NCBI RefSeq assembly: GCF_000285495.1
Contig: NZ_HE610976.1
Location: 229,438-293,316 of the forward strand
Source of the DNA: Oceanobacillus massiliensis str. N'diop
Lineage (GTDB): Bacteria; Bacillota; Bacilli; Bacillales; Amphibacillaceae
Direction: 5' to 3'
DNA: 63,879 nucleotides
Shown: piece by piece, positions 43,055-52,879 of the stretch
Layout: each line of letters begins with the position of its first letter
Numbering within the stretch: the first letter of the stretch is position 1
Notes under the pieces: generated by a model
The model's database searches: none
Seen by the model: the letters and a program-made list of their open reading frames with translations, nothing else
What the model was told of the DNA's origin: nothing
Translations under genes and position numbers: made by a program

Positions 43055-45127
43055 ATGAGATTTTTTCGCAGAGCACCATTCATCATAGCAGCCATTATCA
43101 CGCTACTGATTAGTCCCTTCAGTTTCTTGGGAGGGACCACAGCAACAGCAGCAAGCAGCTTAAAGGATTTAATCATCCTGCAGAATATGCCCGAAGCAAA
43201 AATAGAAGTGAAAGACAATCAAATAGAACTGACAGCCATGACTACTTATAATGACGGGCATTTCAAGACAGTTTCAGAAGGACTTGCATGGCGTTCGAAA
43301 AACAAAAATGTAGCAACTGTCGATGAGAATGGGGTCGTTACTTTTACCGGACAAAACGGACGATCCTTCATAACCGTATCTGACGGAACTTCGATGGACC
43401 GGATTGCTGTTCACCATAAACCTTCAGGAGAAACTGTTATTAAAGAAACAGGCAAGCGCTACAACGTGATAGAGAATGCCATTGCCGGTATGACAATCAA
43501 TGAAAAAATCGGGCAGATGCTCATGCCTGATTTCCGAAATTGGGACGGAGAAAATGTAACTGAAATGCTGCCCGAAATCGAGCAGCTTGTTAAAGATTAT
43601 CATCTTGGCGGTGTTATCTTATTCGCAGAAAATGTTGTTGCAACCGAACAGACAGCTCGATTGGTCGCTGATTATCAAGAAGCAAGTGAAAAATATGGAC
43701 TGTTAATGACAATCGACCAGGAAGGCGGAATCGTCACCCGGTTGCAATCAGGGACACATATGCCCGGCAATATGGCACTTGGTGCAGCTCGTTCACCTGA
43801 AACTGCACAGGATGTCGGACAAGTCATTGGGGAAGAATTAAATGCTTTGGGGATTAATATGAATCTTGCTCCAGTATTGGATGTCAATAATAACCCTGAT
43901 AACCCGGTCATTGGGGTACGTTCATTCGGTGAATCGCCAGAACTTGTAGCAGACATTGGAACGGCCTATATTCAAGGATTGCAAAGCACTGGGGTGGCAG
44001 CGACCGCAAAACATTTCCCTGGACATGGCGATACAGCCGTTGATTCCCACCTTGGACTGCCCGAAGTCGGTCATGATAAGGAACGCTTACTTGCCGTAGA
44101 ACTCTACCCTTTCCAGCAGGCGATGCAAGAGGAAATTGATGCCATTATGACTGCCCACGTCACATTTCCGAAAATCGATGATACAAAGGTTATCTCCAAA
44201 AAAGACGGGACTGAGATTTCTTTACCAGCCACGCTCTCGCACAAAGTACTGACCGGATTAATGCGTGAGGAAATGGGTTTTGACGGCGTCATTATAACAG
44301 ATGCATTGAATATGGGTGCAATTGCGGATCATTTTGGTACAGTAGAGGCCGCTATCCGTTCCGTAAAAGCTGGTACCGATATCGTATTAATGCCAGTGGG
44401 TCTTGAAGAGGTTGCAGATGGTCTGCTTGAAGCTGTCGAAACTGGTGAGATTACAGAAGAACGCATCGAACAATCCGTCAGACGGATCCTTACGCTGAAA
44501 GTCGAACGCGGGATTATCAAATCCGAAAATCCTCAATCAATCGAAGATATAATTGCTAATGCAGAATCGGTTGTCGGTTCAGAGGCACATAAACAAGTAG
44601 AGAAAGAAGCCGCCAGCCAGTCCATCACCCTTGTTAAAAACAACCAGGTCCTGCCATTTGATTATCATGGCGATGAAAAAATTGTTGTTATCGGCAACAC
44701 ATATATTGATAGTCTGTACGAGTCGGTTCGGGAATACCATTCCAATACAGAGCTTATGGCAGCATCAGGACCACTTGATGATGACCAGCTAGCTCAGCTT
44801 GAGGATGCAAACGCAGTAGTCGTCGGATCATACACCTACAATGTAAGCGGCCGATCTCCTGACAGCGCACAAATGCAATTGATCAATCAGCTTATTGAAC
44901 ATGTCGAAGCTCCTGTAGTCGGTATTGGCATCCGTAATCCTTACGATGTTATGGCATTTCCTGAAATAGACGCATACCTGGCTCAATACGGTTTTAGACC
45001 AGCCAGTTTCCAAGCCACTGCAGCAAGTCTTTTCGGCGAAAACAATCCAACCGGTCTCTTGCCAGTGACGATTCCTGGTCAAAACGGTGATGTATTATTT
45101 GAATACGGTTTTGGACTATCTTACTAA
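43055..45127 (+). CDS. nagZ: Beta-N-acetylglucosaminidase NagZ, GH3
   Basis: 690-aa secreted GH3 enzyme removing terminal GlcNAc from muropeptides. Signal peptide at 1-~33, then a bacterial Ig-like (Big_2) domain at ~35-112. The GH3 TIM barrel carries the NagZ motif KHFPGHGDT...DSH (His/Asp general acid-base pair) and the nucleophile region VIITDALNMGAI. The C-terminal GH3 domain ends in FEYGFGLSY. It starts 21 nt after amiE with a GAGGAGG site. Slightly longer than B. subtilis NagZ (642 aa). Confidence 0.92.
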   Translation: MRFFRRAPFIIAAIITLLISPFSFLGGTTATAASSLKDLIILQNMPEAKIEVKDNQIELTAMTTYNDGHFKTVSEGLAWRSKNKNVATVDENGVVTFTGQNGRSFITVSDGTSMDRIAVHHKPSGETVIKETGKRYNVIENAIAGMTINEKIGQMLMPDFRNWDGENVTEMLPEIEQLVKDYHLGGVILFAENVVATEQTARLVADYQEASEKYGLLMTIDQEGGIVTRLQSGTHMPGNMALGAARSPETAQDVGQVIGEELNALGINMNLAPVLDVNNNPDNPVIGVRSFGESPELVADIGTAYIQGLQSTGVAATAKHFPGHGDTAVDSHLGLPEVGHDKERLLAVELYPFQQAMQEEIDAIMTAHVTFPKIDDTKVISKKDGTEISLPATLSHKVLTGLMREEMGFDGVIITDALNMGAIADHFGTVEAAIRSVKAGTDIVLMPVGLEEVADGLLEAVETGEITEERIEQSVRRILTLKVERGIIKSENPQSIEDIIANAESVVGSEAHKQVEKEAASQSITLVKNNQVLPFDYHGDEKIVVIGNTYIDSLYESVREYHSNTELMAASGPLDDDQLAQLEDANAVVVGSYTYNVSGRSPDSAQMQLINQLIEHVEAPVVGIGIRNPYDVMAFPEIDAYLAQYGFRPASFQATAASLFGENNPTGLLPVTIPGQNGDVLFEYGFGLSY

Positions 45128-45145
45128 AAGAAGGAGTGTTAAACA

Positions 45146-46414
45146 ATGAAAAAAACGATTGGAATGCTACTGACAGTAATTCTGGTTCTCAGCTCCTTAT
45201 CTGCGGTTTTCGCAGATAAGGGAGGCCACCACCCCGGTAAAGGAAAAGGCAAACAAGAGGAATTGGAGCTTGGTGTTGATGTACTGCTCGGTGAACAGAA
45301 AGATTTAATCGAGGGAAAACGTGTTGGATTGATTACAAACCCAACCGGAGTGGACCAGGAGCTAAATAGTATTGTTGATTTATTGCATCATGACCCTGAT
45401 ATCAATCTCACCACCCTCTATGGTCCAGAGCATGGTGTTCGCGGTGATGCACAGGCTGGAGAATATGTGGAATTCTATGTTGACGAGACAACCGGGCTGC
45501 CTGTCTATAGTCTCTACGGACAGACAAGAAAGCCGACACCGGAAATGCTTGAAAATGTGGACGTTCTAATTTTTGATATTCAGGATGTAGGAACACGCTT
45601 TTATACCTACATTTATACGATGGCATATGCAATGGAAGCAGCAAAGGAAAACGGAAAGGAATTTATTGTTTTGGATCGCCCTAACCCATTAGGTGGCCAT
45701 AAAGTAGAAGGTCCTGTTTTGGAAACCGAATATGCATCCTTTATTGGCAACTATCCGATTCCATTGCGCCATGGCATGACAGTAGGAGAATTAGCGAAAC
45801 TTTTCAACGAAGAATTTGATATCGGTGCAGATCTGACCGTTGTTGAAATGGATGGCTGGAAACGTGATATGTATTATGATGATACAGAGTTGACGTTTGT
45901 TCTGCCATCTCCAAACATGCCAACATTTGACACGGCACTTGCCTATCCAGGCGCTGCATTGATTGAAGGAACGAATCTATCAGAAGGTCGCGGAACGACA
46001 AAACCATTTGAAATGATTGGCGCTCCCTTTGTGAACAGTACGGAGTTTGCAGCAGAATTAAATAACTTGGAATTGCCAGGCGTCAGATTTCGGGCAGCCT
46101 CCTTTACGCCCTCTATCTCGAAACACGCTGGAACCTTGAGCCATGGGGTACAGATTCATATCACGAACAAGAAATCTTTTAAACCAGTTGAAACAGGCTT
46201 GCATATAGTAAAAACACTGCACGATATGTATCCGGAAGACTTTGAATTCCGCGCAGAAAGCAGTGACGGTATCTCGTTCTTTGATAATCTGATTGGAAAT
46301 GGCTGGATTCGTGAAGCAATCGAAAATGGAGATTCCATTAAATCAATGGAAAAGAAATGGAAAAAAGAATTAAAGGAATTTAACAAGATTCGTAAGGAAT
46401 ACCTGATTTACTAA
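45146..46414 (+). CDS. namZ: Exo-beta-N-acetylmuramidase NamZ (DUF1343)
   Basis: 422-aa secreted protein with a signal peptide at 1-~23 and the DUF1343 catalytic domain: GLITNPTGVD, YGPEHGVRGDAQAGEYV, DVGTRFYTYIYTM, LDRPNPLGG and TNLSEGRGTTKPFE. NamZ cleaves MurNAc from glycan-chain ends, acting with NagZ and AmiE outside the cell to yield free sugars. 18-nt gap after nagZ, with its own AAGGAG site. Operon ends in a hairpin shared with the convergent ABC genes. Confidence 0.92.
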   Translation: MKKTIGMLLTVILVLSSLSAVFADKGGHHPGKGKGKQEELELGVDVLLGEQKDLIEGKRVGLITNPTGVDQELNSIVDLLHHDPDINLTTLYGPEHGVRGDAQAGEYVEFYVDETTGLPVYSLYGQTRKPTPEMLENVDVLIFDIQDVGTRFYTYIYTMAYAMEAAKENGKEFIVLDRPNPLGGHKVEGPVLETEYASFIGNYPIPLRHGMTVGELAKLFNEEFDIGADLTVVEMDGWKRDMYYDDTELTFVLPSPNMPTFDTALAYPGAALIEGTNLSEGRGTTKPFEMIGAPFVNSTEFAAELNNLELPGVRFRAASFTPSISKHAGTLSHGVQIHITNKKSFKPVETGLHIVKTLHDMYPEDFEFRAESSDGISFFDNLIGNGWIREAIENGDSIKSMEKKWKKELKEFNKIRKEYLIY

Positions 46415-46462
46415 CCTTATAAAGAAAGTGCAGCAGACCGTTTTAAATGTAATGTATCCTAA

Positions 46463-46508
46463 AAGACAGCGTCCCAATCGCTCGTTACAGTAATTGGGAT
46501 GCTGTCTT
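46463..46508. terminator. Bidirectional terminator
   Basis: AAGACAGCGTCCCAAT / ATTGGGATGCTGTCTT stem, 16 bp with one mismatch, between convergent namZ and the ABC permease gene. Confidence 0.8.
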
Positions 46509-46598
46509 AAATTCTATCTTTAAAAAAGATATTTCTACTCAGTAAAAAAACAATTTTTTAATGGTTACAATCTTTCAGCACCATTCCACAATCGTGTT

Positions 46599-47441
46599 CT
46601 ATCCTTTTATGGCCCCTTCCGTCATCCCCTGTGAGATTCTCCTCTGGAAGATCGCATACAGAATAATCACCGGAAGAATGGCGATAACCAGGCTTGCGAA
46701 CAGCGTTCCCCATGCATTCGTATACTGGGCTTCACTGCTTATAAAATCAATAGCTAAGGCGAGCGTGTAATTCTCACTCGACTGAAGAAAGATTAGAGCC
46801 ATGAAATATTCGTTCCAGAACTGAATAGCATTCATAATCGTTACCGTTATAATCCCCGACATGCTTAATGGGGCAACTATCTTCCAAAGCACACCATATG
46901 GGGAAAGCCCATCGATTGCTGCTGCTTCTTCCAGCGACCTTGGTATTGTACTCATAAAGCTTGTCAAAACAAAGATGGTAAACGGCAGCTGACTGGCTGC
47001 ATAGACAAGCGACAATCCATAGATATTATCCAATAAATTTAAATCCGATAATAGGAAGAATAAAGGAATCCAGCCTAATACCATCGGAATCATCATTGCT
47101 GATACATATAAAGTGAACAATAGCTTGCTTCCCCGAAAATTAATCCGCTCGATTGCATATGCAGTAGGGATGGAGAGCAGCAAGGTTACGATTGAACCAA
47201 TCACCGTTACAATTAAACTATTGAAAACACTTGTATCAATACTATAATTTGTCCATGCATCCGCAAAATTTTGCCAATTGAAGGTTTCCGGGAAGCCCCA
47301 TGGATTCCGGTAAATCTCTGCATTTGATTTAAATGAACCAAGGAACATCCAAAAGATTGGATATAGCACGGCTATTGTCCATAATATCAGAGGAATCCGT
47401 ATTCCTGCCTTACCTAAAATCTGACCGATACTGCGCTTCAC
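46599..47441 (-). CDS. ABC sugar importer permease (MalG-type)
   Basis: 280-aa permease with six membrane helices. The EAA loop LEEAAAIDGLSPYGVLWKIVAPL contacts the ATPase, and the C-terminus QGMTEGAIKG is typical of carbohydrate (CUT1) permeases. It is last in the minus-strand murQ-SBP-permease-permease unit, so it probably carries MurNAc, GlcNAc-MurNAc or a muropeptide sugar. No ATPase gene is present here; a shared MsmK-type ATPase elsewhere is likely. GGAGG site. Confidence 0.87.
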   Translation of the reverse strand: MKRSIGQILGKAGIRIPLILWTIAVLYPIFWMFLGSFKSNAEIYRNPWGFPETFNWQNFADAWTNYSIDTSVFNSLIVTVIGSIVTLLLSIPTAYAIERINFRGSKLLFTLYVSAMMIPMVLGWIPLFFLLSDLNLLDNIYGLSLVYAASQLPFTIFVLTSFMSTIPRSLEEAAAIDGLSPYGVLWKIVAPLSMSGIITVTIMNAIQFWNEYFMALIFLQSSENYTLALAIDFISSEAQYTNAWGTLFASLVIAILPVIILYAIFQRRISQGMTEGAIKG

Positions 47442-47477
47442 TTTTGTTCCTCCTCCACCTTTTCCTCTTTAATTGTT

Positions 47478-48370
47478 CTAGTATTCTATTTTGTCCCTGC
47501 GCAACATAAATTGTAAAATCAGGATAGTGATCAGTGAGAGTGCCAGTATCATAACCCCAATTGCTGCCCCATAGCCAAAGTTGAATTGCACGAACGCCTG
47601 CTGATAGAGATAGGACCCCATGACGTGTGTCGAATTATTTGGTCCGCCCGCTGTCATTACCTGTACAATAACAAAAGAGCCATTCAGTGTCGTCATGACG
47701 ATGTAGAGAACAGAGATTTTCACTTGCGGCCAGACTAGCGGCAAGGTCACCTTCCAGAACTGCTGCCATTGATTTGCCCCATCCATTTCAGCCGCCTCAT
47801 AATAGCTTTTTGACACATTCGCTATACCGCCCATAAGCATCAGCATAAATAAACCAATCCCAGCCCAGATCGATGGCAGAACCAAACTTGGCAATGCCCA
47901 TGTTTCGCTTCCCAGCCATGGTCTGGCCCAATTTCCCAGTCCAATAAACTCCAATCCCGAATTAATCAGTCCCATACTCGGATTGTAAATAAATGTCCAA
48001 AGAATCCCGATTACGACAACTGACATTATATTGGGAAAGAAAAAACAACGCGGTAAAATGGCGCCTCTTTGATTTTCAGCTGTGTTAATGCCACCGCGAA
48101 AAACATCGCTAAAATCATGATGCCAATCACCTTGGTTACCACGAGGAAATAATCATGGATGATTGTATTGGGGATGATTGCATCACTAAACAGTTGTATG
48201 TAATTATCAAATCCAATAAATTCCTTGTTTTGCGCGGATCCCGACCAATCAAAAAATGAATAGTACAGACCGCTGAACAAAGGATATAATGTAAAAACAG
48301 CAAACATTAGGAATGTAGGGACCAAACAAATTGCCAGAAATATATATTTCTGTTTTTTAGACTGTACCAT
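47478..48370 (-). pseudogene. ABC sugar importer permease (MalF-type), frameshifted
   Basis: Two overlapping frames together make one ~297-aa CUT1 permease. The first (48370-48026) covers helices 1-3 and ends ...FYRVVFSFPI-stop. The second (48026-47478) continues MSVVVIGILW with the EAA loop YEAAEMDGANQWQQFWKVTLPL. Adding one T to the T6 run (plus-strand A6 at 48040-48045) restores VVFFFPNIMSVVV. So there is a 1-nt loss in a homopolymer: a real inactivation, slippage-controlled expression, or a sequencing error. Intact neighbours favour error or slippage. Confidence 0.8.
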
Positions 48371-48453
48371 CCAATCACTCTTTCATCTAAAATAGATGTA
48401 TGGAACATAAGGGCTTAACTATTGCCCTTTATGTTCCATACCATCTTTTTCAC

Positions 48454-49788
48454 TTAATTACGATAGGCAGCTGCAGCTTTTTCCGCTTCCTCCACAAACT
48501 CTTCTGCTGTCATGTTTCCAAGCATCAAGGACATCAAGGCATTTCCGATTGGCGTTTCCAAATCAGCACTCATCGGGTGAGGCTTTTCATAGATTTGGAC
48601 TTGCTCCGGATCGTTAATCATTGCATTTGCTTCCGTTAAGTAACTTGGTACATTCTCATTTTGTGTCAAGTCTACTTCTGTGATGTTCATAATAGCTCCA
48701 GTATGTTCAGAGAATGACATGGCATAATCTCTTGTGAAGGCAAATTCCACAAAAGCTTTTGCCGCCTCAGGATTCTCTGCATTTTCGGCAATTGCCAATG
48801 GTCGTAAATCCGGTACGATTGCAAATGGCTCACCAGCATCCTGCATAGGCGATGGGATAAAGCCAAAGTCAAAGCCTTCCGGGATATCATTTGCCATTTC
48901 ATTCGGCAGCCAGAATCCTACTGGGATGAATGCATTATCATGCAGCAGGAAGTTCATTTGCGATTGCGTATGATTTAAAGCCCCTAAACCGGAATCAAAC
49001 ATTCCCTCCTGTTGCATTTTTTCAACCTTTTTCATTGTTTCCAACACAACATCACTGGTCCAGGCACCCTCTGCACCTGTAATCAGATCAGTCAGTAATT
49101 CATCTCCACCTGCTGCACCAAAGGCTGGGTAGAGCATTCCACGAAGGAAGTAATATGGATGCTGACCACTTGTTACAAGCGGATCGATTCCTTCTCCTTC
49201 TTTAATCTCTTCCATTGAACTCATAAAACTGTCAAAATCGGTTGGCACCTCATATCCTTTTTCTTCAAATAAAGCTCTGTCATACCATGTTCCCCATGTA
49301 TCAAATACTAATGGGAGTGAATAAATATCACCATCATAGGTGGCCGGGTCTACGATAAAGCTTTCAACCAATTTATCTCCACCTTCGAGCTCAATTCCTT
49401 CCACCCATTCGGTAAGATTCATCAATTGTCCATCCTCGACCATTTGTGTTTCACTTGATCCTGCCCCATCAATGTATACGACATCAGGTGGATCATTTGA
49501 AACCCAGCGGGAGCGCATTTCTTCATTAATATTCGGTCCGGCATGCTCAATCACATTTACATCCGGATATGCCTCACTAAAATCTGCGATAACTTCTTTC
49601 CACCATGAATCACCATATCCACCAACAAAATATTGGATTTCAAGATCCCCAGACACTTCCCCCTCTGCACCGGTGCTTGGTGCTCCGCTTGTTTCTTCCG
49701 CATCATCTGAAGAACATGCCGCAGCAAGTGCTACCATTAATAAAACAGCTATGAGTAAAAAACGACGTCCTTTAAGTAACTTGTTCAA
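48454..49788 (-). CDS. ABC sugar-binding lipoprotein
   Basis: 444-aa extracellular solute-binding protein, family 1. The lipoprotein signal ends in VALAAAC (lipidated Cys near residue 25), followed by an acidic linker and the two-lobe binding fold. Typical lines are IQYFVGGYGDSWWKEVIADF and IDPLVTSGQHPYYF. It is preceded by murQ and followed by two permease genes, so a MurNAc-containing ligand is inferred rather than seen. AAGGGGG site. Confidence 0.88.
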   Translation of the reverse strand: MNKLLKGRRFLLIAVLLMVALAAACSSDDAEETSGAPSTGAEGEVSGDLEIQYFVGGYGDSWWKEVIADFSEAYPDVNVIEHAGPNINEEMRSRWVSNDPPDVVYIDGAGSSETQMVEDGQLMNLTEWVEGIELEGGDKLVESFIVDPATYDGDIYSLPLVFDTWGTWYDRALFEEKGYEVPTDFDSFMSSMEEIKEGEGIDPLVTSGQHPYYFLRGMLYPAFGAAGGDELLTDLITGAEGAWTSDVVLETMKKVEKMQQEGMFDSGLGALNHTQSQMNFLLHDNAFIPVGFWLPNEMANDIPEGFDFGFIPSPMQDAGEPFAIVPDLRPLAIAENAENPEAAKAFVEFAFTRDYAMSFSEHTGAIMNITEVDLTQNENVPSYLTEANAMINDPEQVQIYEKPHPMSADLETPIGNALMSLMLGNMTAEEFVEEAEKAAAAYRN

Positions 49789-49869
49789 CTTTTAAAACCC
49801 CCTTTTTATTTTTCATGCTATGTGAAACACATAAATTGCTTAGGCAATTCATGGAGTTCCCGAATCCCG

Positions 49870-50775
49870 CTATAGTAAGGAATCGATTGCATCCCTTACA
49901 AAACCGCTACTTTTTTCAAGAGCTTTCTTAGCCTCCTCCAAACTAACTCCCGCCTTGATCATGACAATTGCCGGTTTGACTTTATGATTTGTTTCATTCA
50001 AAACATTTTCTGCTATATCATAGGAAACATTGGTTATCTCCATAATATTCTGCTTTGCACGTTCCTTAAGTTTATAGTTGCTGGCATGTACATCAATCAT
50101 CAGATTCTCATATACTTTTCCTAGCTTTATCATGGTTGCAGTACTAATCATATTTAAAATCATCTTATGGGATGTCGCTGCCTTCATCCTTGTTGAACCT
50201 GTCAGAACTTCTGGCCCTACGACAACTTCAATCCTGCAATCAGCAATCTCGCTAATCTTGGAATCCTTATTACATGTAAGCGATACGGTATACGCTCCAA
50301 GCTCTCGGGCATATTTCAACGCGCCTATTGGATAAGGTGTTCTTCCACTGGCTGTAATCCCAATGACGACATCCTTTTCTGATATTCCCCTTGCTTTCAG
50401 GTCTTCCCTGCCCTGTGCCTCGTCATCCTCAGTTCCTTCTGCAGCCTGGAAAAACGCAGCATTTCCTCCTGCCATTACCGTTTGCACCATCTCTTTGGAG
50501 GTCATAAAGGTTGGCGGACATTCAGATGCATCCACAACACCCAATCTGCCGCTTGTACCAGCTCCGACATAAAAGAGACGACCGCCTTGGCCAAGGGCCG
50601 AAGCTATTTGATCAACCGCCGTTTCCACCTGTGGCAAAACAGCTTTCACAGCACCCGCTACTTTTTTGTCTTCCTCATTAATAATGGTAAGTATTTCATA
50701 TGTAGACGACCGATCAAGGTTCATACTATTCTGATTTCTCTTCTCAGTGGTAAGGTTCGTTAGTTCCATATGCAT
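49870..50775 (-). CDS. murQ: MurNAc-6-phosphate etherase MurQ
   Basis: 301-aa SIS-domain enzyme that removes the lactyl ether from MurNAc-6-P to give GlcNAc-6-P. The hallmark GAGTSGRLGVVDASECPPTF is present, with GITASGRTPYPIGAL and LTGSTRMKAATSHKMIL. ATG 50775 is 6 nt from GGGAG and preferred to ATG 50769; the frame is open further up without support. First gene after a strong promoter and a putative MurR operator. Leads into the ABC importer genes. Confidence 0.94.
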   Translation of the reverse strand: MHMELTNLTTEKRNQNSMNLDRSSTYEILTIINEEDKKVAGAVKAVLPQVETAVDQIASALGQGGRLFYVGAGTSGRLGVVDASECPPTFMTSKEMVQTVMAGGNAAFFQAAEGTEDDEAQGREDLKARGISEKDVVIGITASGRTPYPIGALKYARELGAYTVSLTCNKDSKISEIADCRIEVVVGPEVLTGSTRMKAATSHKMILNMISTATMIKLGKVYENLMIDVHASNYKLKERAKQNIMEITNVSYDIAENVLNETNHKVKPAIVMIKAGVSLEEAKKALEKSSGFVRDAIDSLL

Positions 50776-50814
50776 GCGGTTCTCCCTTATGATTAGATTT
50801 ACAATCATCGCTAA

Positions 50815-50844
50815 AATATTAAAAACAATAATTTTCTTAATATT
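50815..50844. promoter_or_regulatory. Putative MurR operator
   Basis: Inverted repeat AATATTAA (50815-50822) and TTAATATT (50837-50844) with 14-nt spacing, immediately downstream of the -10 of the murQ promoter. RpiR-family regulators bind such palindromes; assignment to MurR is by neighbourhood. Confidence 0.55.
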
Positions 50845-50845
50845 T

Positions 50846-50874
50846 ATTATAGTTTCACTGAATTATTTTGTCAA
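50846..50874 (-). promoter_or_regulatory. SigA promoter for murQ-ABC operon
   Basis: Minus-strand TTGACA (50874-50869), 17 nt, TATAAT (50851-50846): both boxes and spacing are exact consensus. A promoter this strong needs a repressor, which fits the overlapping inverted repeat. Confidence 0.85.
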
Positions 50875-50929
50875 TAAACCTTTAGATTATAGTAATAATA
50901 TTTCAGCGATGATATATAAATACAGATTT

Positions 50930-51784
50930 TTAACGTTCTAAGAATGAAATAGCTTCTCTCGTTTCGTCTAAATGCTGCACCGTCTCATTATATTGCACCG
51001 AAGCAAGGCACATAAACAATATATCAATAACCTGTAATTGGGCGATGCGCGAGGATGTTGCACCACTGCGAAGCATTGCTTCCTTTGCAGCAGATGTATG
51101 CAGCTGAATGTCAGAATGATTCGATACTGATGAATTTCCGTATTTGGTAATACTGATCGTTGTTGTATGTTTGCGCTTCGCCAATTTGAGCAGCTTGGCT
51201 ACTTCTTCTGTTTCTCCTGAAAAAGAAATGCCCACTACGACATCGCCAGGACCCTTATTCGCAATAGAGGTGGCTGCCATATGTACGTCTGAAAAGGAGT
51301 ATGCATTCTTATTTATCCGCAGAAATTTTTGCTCTGCATCCTTTGCGGCAATATAGGAAGCTCCCACGCCAATAAATATAATGGATGCTGCCTTCGCTAA
51401 TTCCTGAACCGCCTGTTTCAGATTATTTTCGCTTAATATATCTGCAGTCTCTTTTAGCGTTTGTATCGTATTGGTTGTGACCTTGTCAATTATGTTCTTA
51501 AATCCTTCATTCGGTTCAATATCCCGGTATTCCGTTACAGATTGCTTCTGCAAATCCCCAGCAACCCGAATCTTTAATTCCTGAAATCCACTAAAGCCAA
51601 GTGATTTGCATAAACGGATAACTGCTGCACTGCTGGTCTTGCTTCTTTCACCAAGCATTAAAGCTGTTAAAAGTATGGATTCCTCTGGATTTTCCAAAAT
51701 ATATTCTGCTATCTTTCTTTCAGATGGCGGCAGGCTGTTAACCATTTCCTTCAGAATCACAAGGCCGCCCTTGGTATGTGACAT
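50930..51784 (-). CDS. murR: RpiR-family regulator MurR
   Basis: 284-aa regulator: an N-terminal RpiR helix-turn-helix (~1-75; LPPSERKIAEYILENPEESI, TSSAAVIRLCKSLGFSGF) and a SIS sugar-phosphate-binding domain (~125-255; IFIGVGASYIAAKDAEQKF, GISFSGETEEVAKLLKLAK). MurNAc-6-P is the effector in known MurR proteins. Start ATG 51784 with a GAGGGTG site, rather than ATG 51802, which immediately follows the kinase stop. Sits between murK and murQ. Confidence 0.88.
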   Translation of the reverse strand: MSHTKGGLVILKEMVNSLPPSERKIAEYILENPEESILLTALMLGERSKTSSAAVIRLCKSLGFSGFQELKIRVAGDLQKQSVTEYRDIEPNEGFKNIIDKVTTNTIQTLKETADILSENNLKQAVQELAKAASIIFIGVGASYIAAKDAEQKFLRINKNAYSFSDVHMAATSIANKGPGDVVVGISFSGETEEVAKLLKLAKRKHTTTISITKYGNSSVSNHSDIQLHTSAAKEAMLRSGATSSRIAQLQVIDILFMCLASVQYNETVQHLDETREAISFLER

Positions 51785-51802
51785 TGTCTTCACCCTCTTC
51801 AT

Positions 51803-52768
51803 TTATTGGATTGTTCGTATTATGTTGTTGATCTGTTCTTCCTCCAGATTCTCTCCGGACAATTGAAATGCTCCAATTAAAGAACCGCCGACCGGAGGCA
51901 TTTTCGGCAAAACAATCGTCAGTTCCGCATGATTGCGCAACTTATCCTGCAGTTTTTCCAGTACTGCCCTCTCGCCGAAAACACCACCACATAAAACAAT
52001 GGCCGCTTGTTCATTCGCAGCAAACAGTTTAATATATAATGTCTGTATACTCCAAACTATTTCCCTGACAGCAGCATCCACAATGGCCTGTGCCTGGGAA
52101 TCACCTTGCAGATATGCTTTCATTACAATTCTTGACAATGCGGAAATTTCATTCTTGGGTGCTGGTGCTGCATATATTTTTTTGATTAAATCTTGGGGAT
52201 CATCTACTGCAAATTGACCATACAGCATCTCCAATAAGATTGTTGCCGGGCCTCGTCCATCATATGCCTTTAACGCTGCTATAACCCCCTGTCTTCCTAT
52301 ATCATATCCACTGCCTTCATCCCCCAGCAGATAGCCCCAGCCGCCAACGCGATTCTGTTGTTGCCTGCTATTTATTCCATAGGTGATGGAACCCGTACCA
52401 GATATGTGGACAATCCCCGGCTTTCCATATGTACCCGAATATAAGGCATTCATTGTATCGGATTCCACACAAATCACTGCCTCCGACGGAAGGAACGATT
52501 TAATTATATCTTCAATACATTGCTTATTTTTTTCGTTACCTGCTCCGGCAATCCCCGCAAAGGTATAGGAAATCTGTGCCAAACTGCCCGGCAATTGGCT
52601 TTCTAATGCACTGAACAAATCCTTAAAGACAACCTTGAGCTGTTCTACTGTAGACGAATTCAGATTCGTCGCCCCAGCCTGACAACGTGCAGCAATTTCA
52701 CCCTGGCGATTCATAATCGCGGCCTGCGTTTTCGTACCACCACCATCAATACCCAAAACGAACTCCAC
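51803..52768 (-). CDS. BadF/BadG-type amino-sugar kinase, MurK-like
   Basis: 321-aa ASKHA-fold kinase. Phosphate-1 loop GIDGGGTKTQAAI, then VHISGTGSITYGI, GGWGYLLGDEGSG and C-terminal VLCGGVFGERAVLE. It matches the N-acetylglucosamine kinase family that includes Clostridium MurK (phosphorylates MurNAc and GlcNAc). With murQ and murR adjacent and no PTS MurP, it would phosphorylate sugars brought in unphosphorylated by the ABC importer. First gene of the murK-murR unit. Confidence 0.87.
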   Translation of the reverse strand: MEFVLGIDGGGTKTQAAIMNRQGEIAARCQAGATNLNSSTVEQLKVVFKDLFSALESQLPGSLAQISYTFAGIAGAGNEKNKQCIEDIIKSFLPSEAVICVESDTMNALYSGTYGKPGIVHISGTGSITYGINSRQQQNRVGGWGYLLGDEGSGYDIGRQGVIAALKAYDGRGPATILLEMLYGQFAVDDPQDLIKKIYAAPAPKNEISALSRIVMKAYLQGDSQAQAIVDAAVREIVWSIQTLYIKLFAANEQAAIVLCGGVFGERAVLEKLQDKLRNHAELTIVLPKMPPVGGSLIGAFQLSGENLEEEQINNIIRTIQ

Positions 52769-52879
52769 TTCACACCCTCCTTAACTTTTCCTATGCACTA
52801 ACAATATATAACTTTATCTAATGCCTGTCACTTCCCAAATTTTTGACGGAGCAAGTTTGGCGCATGGGGGGCGGGGTGG

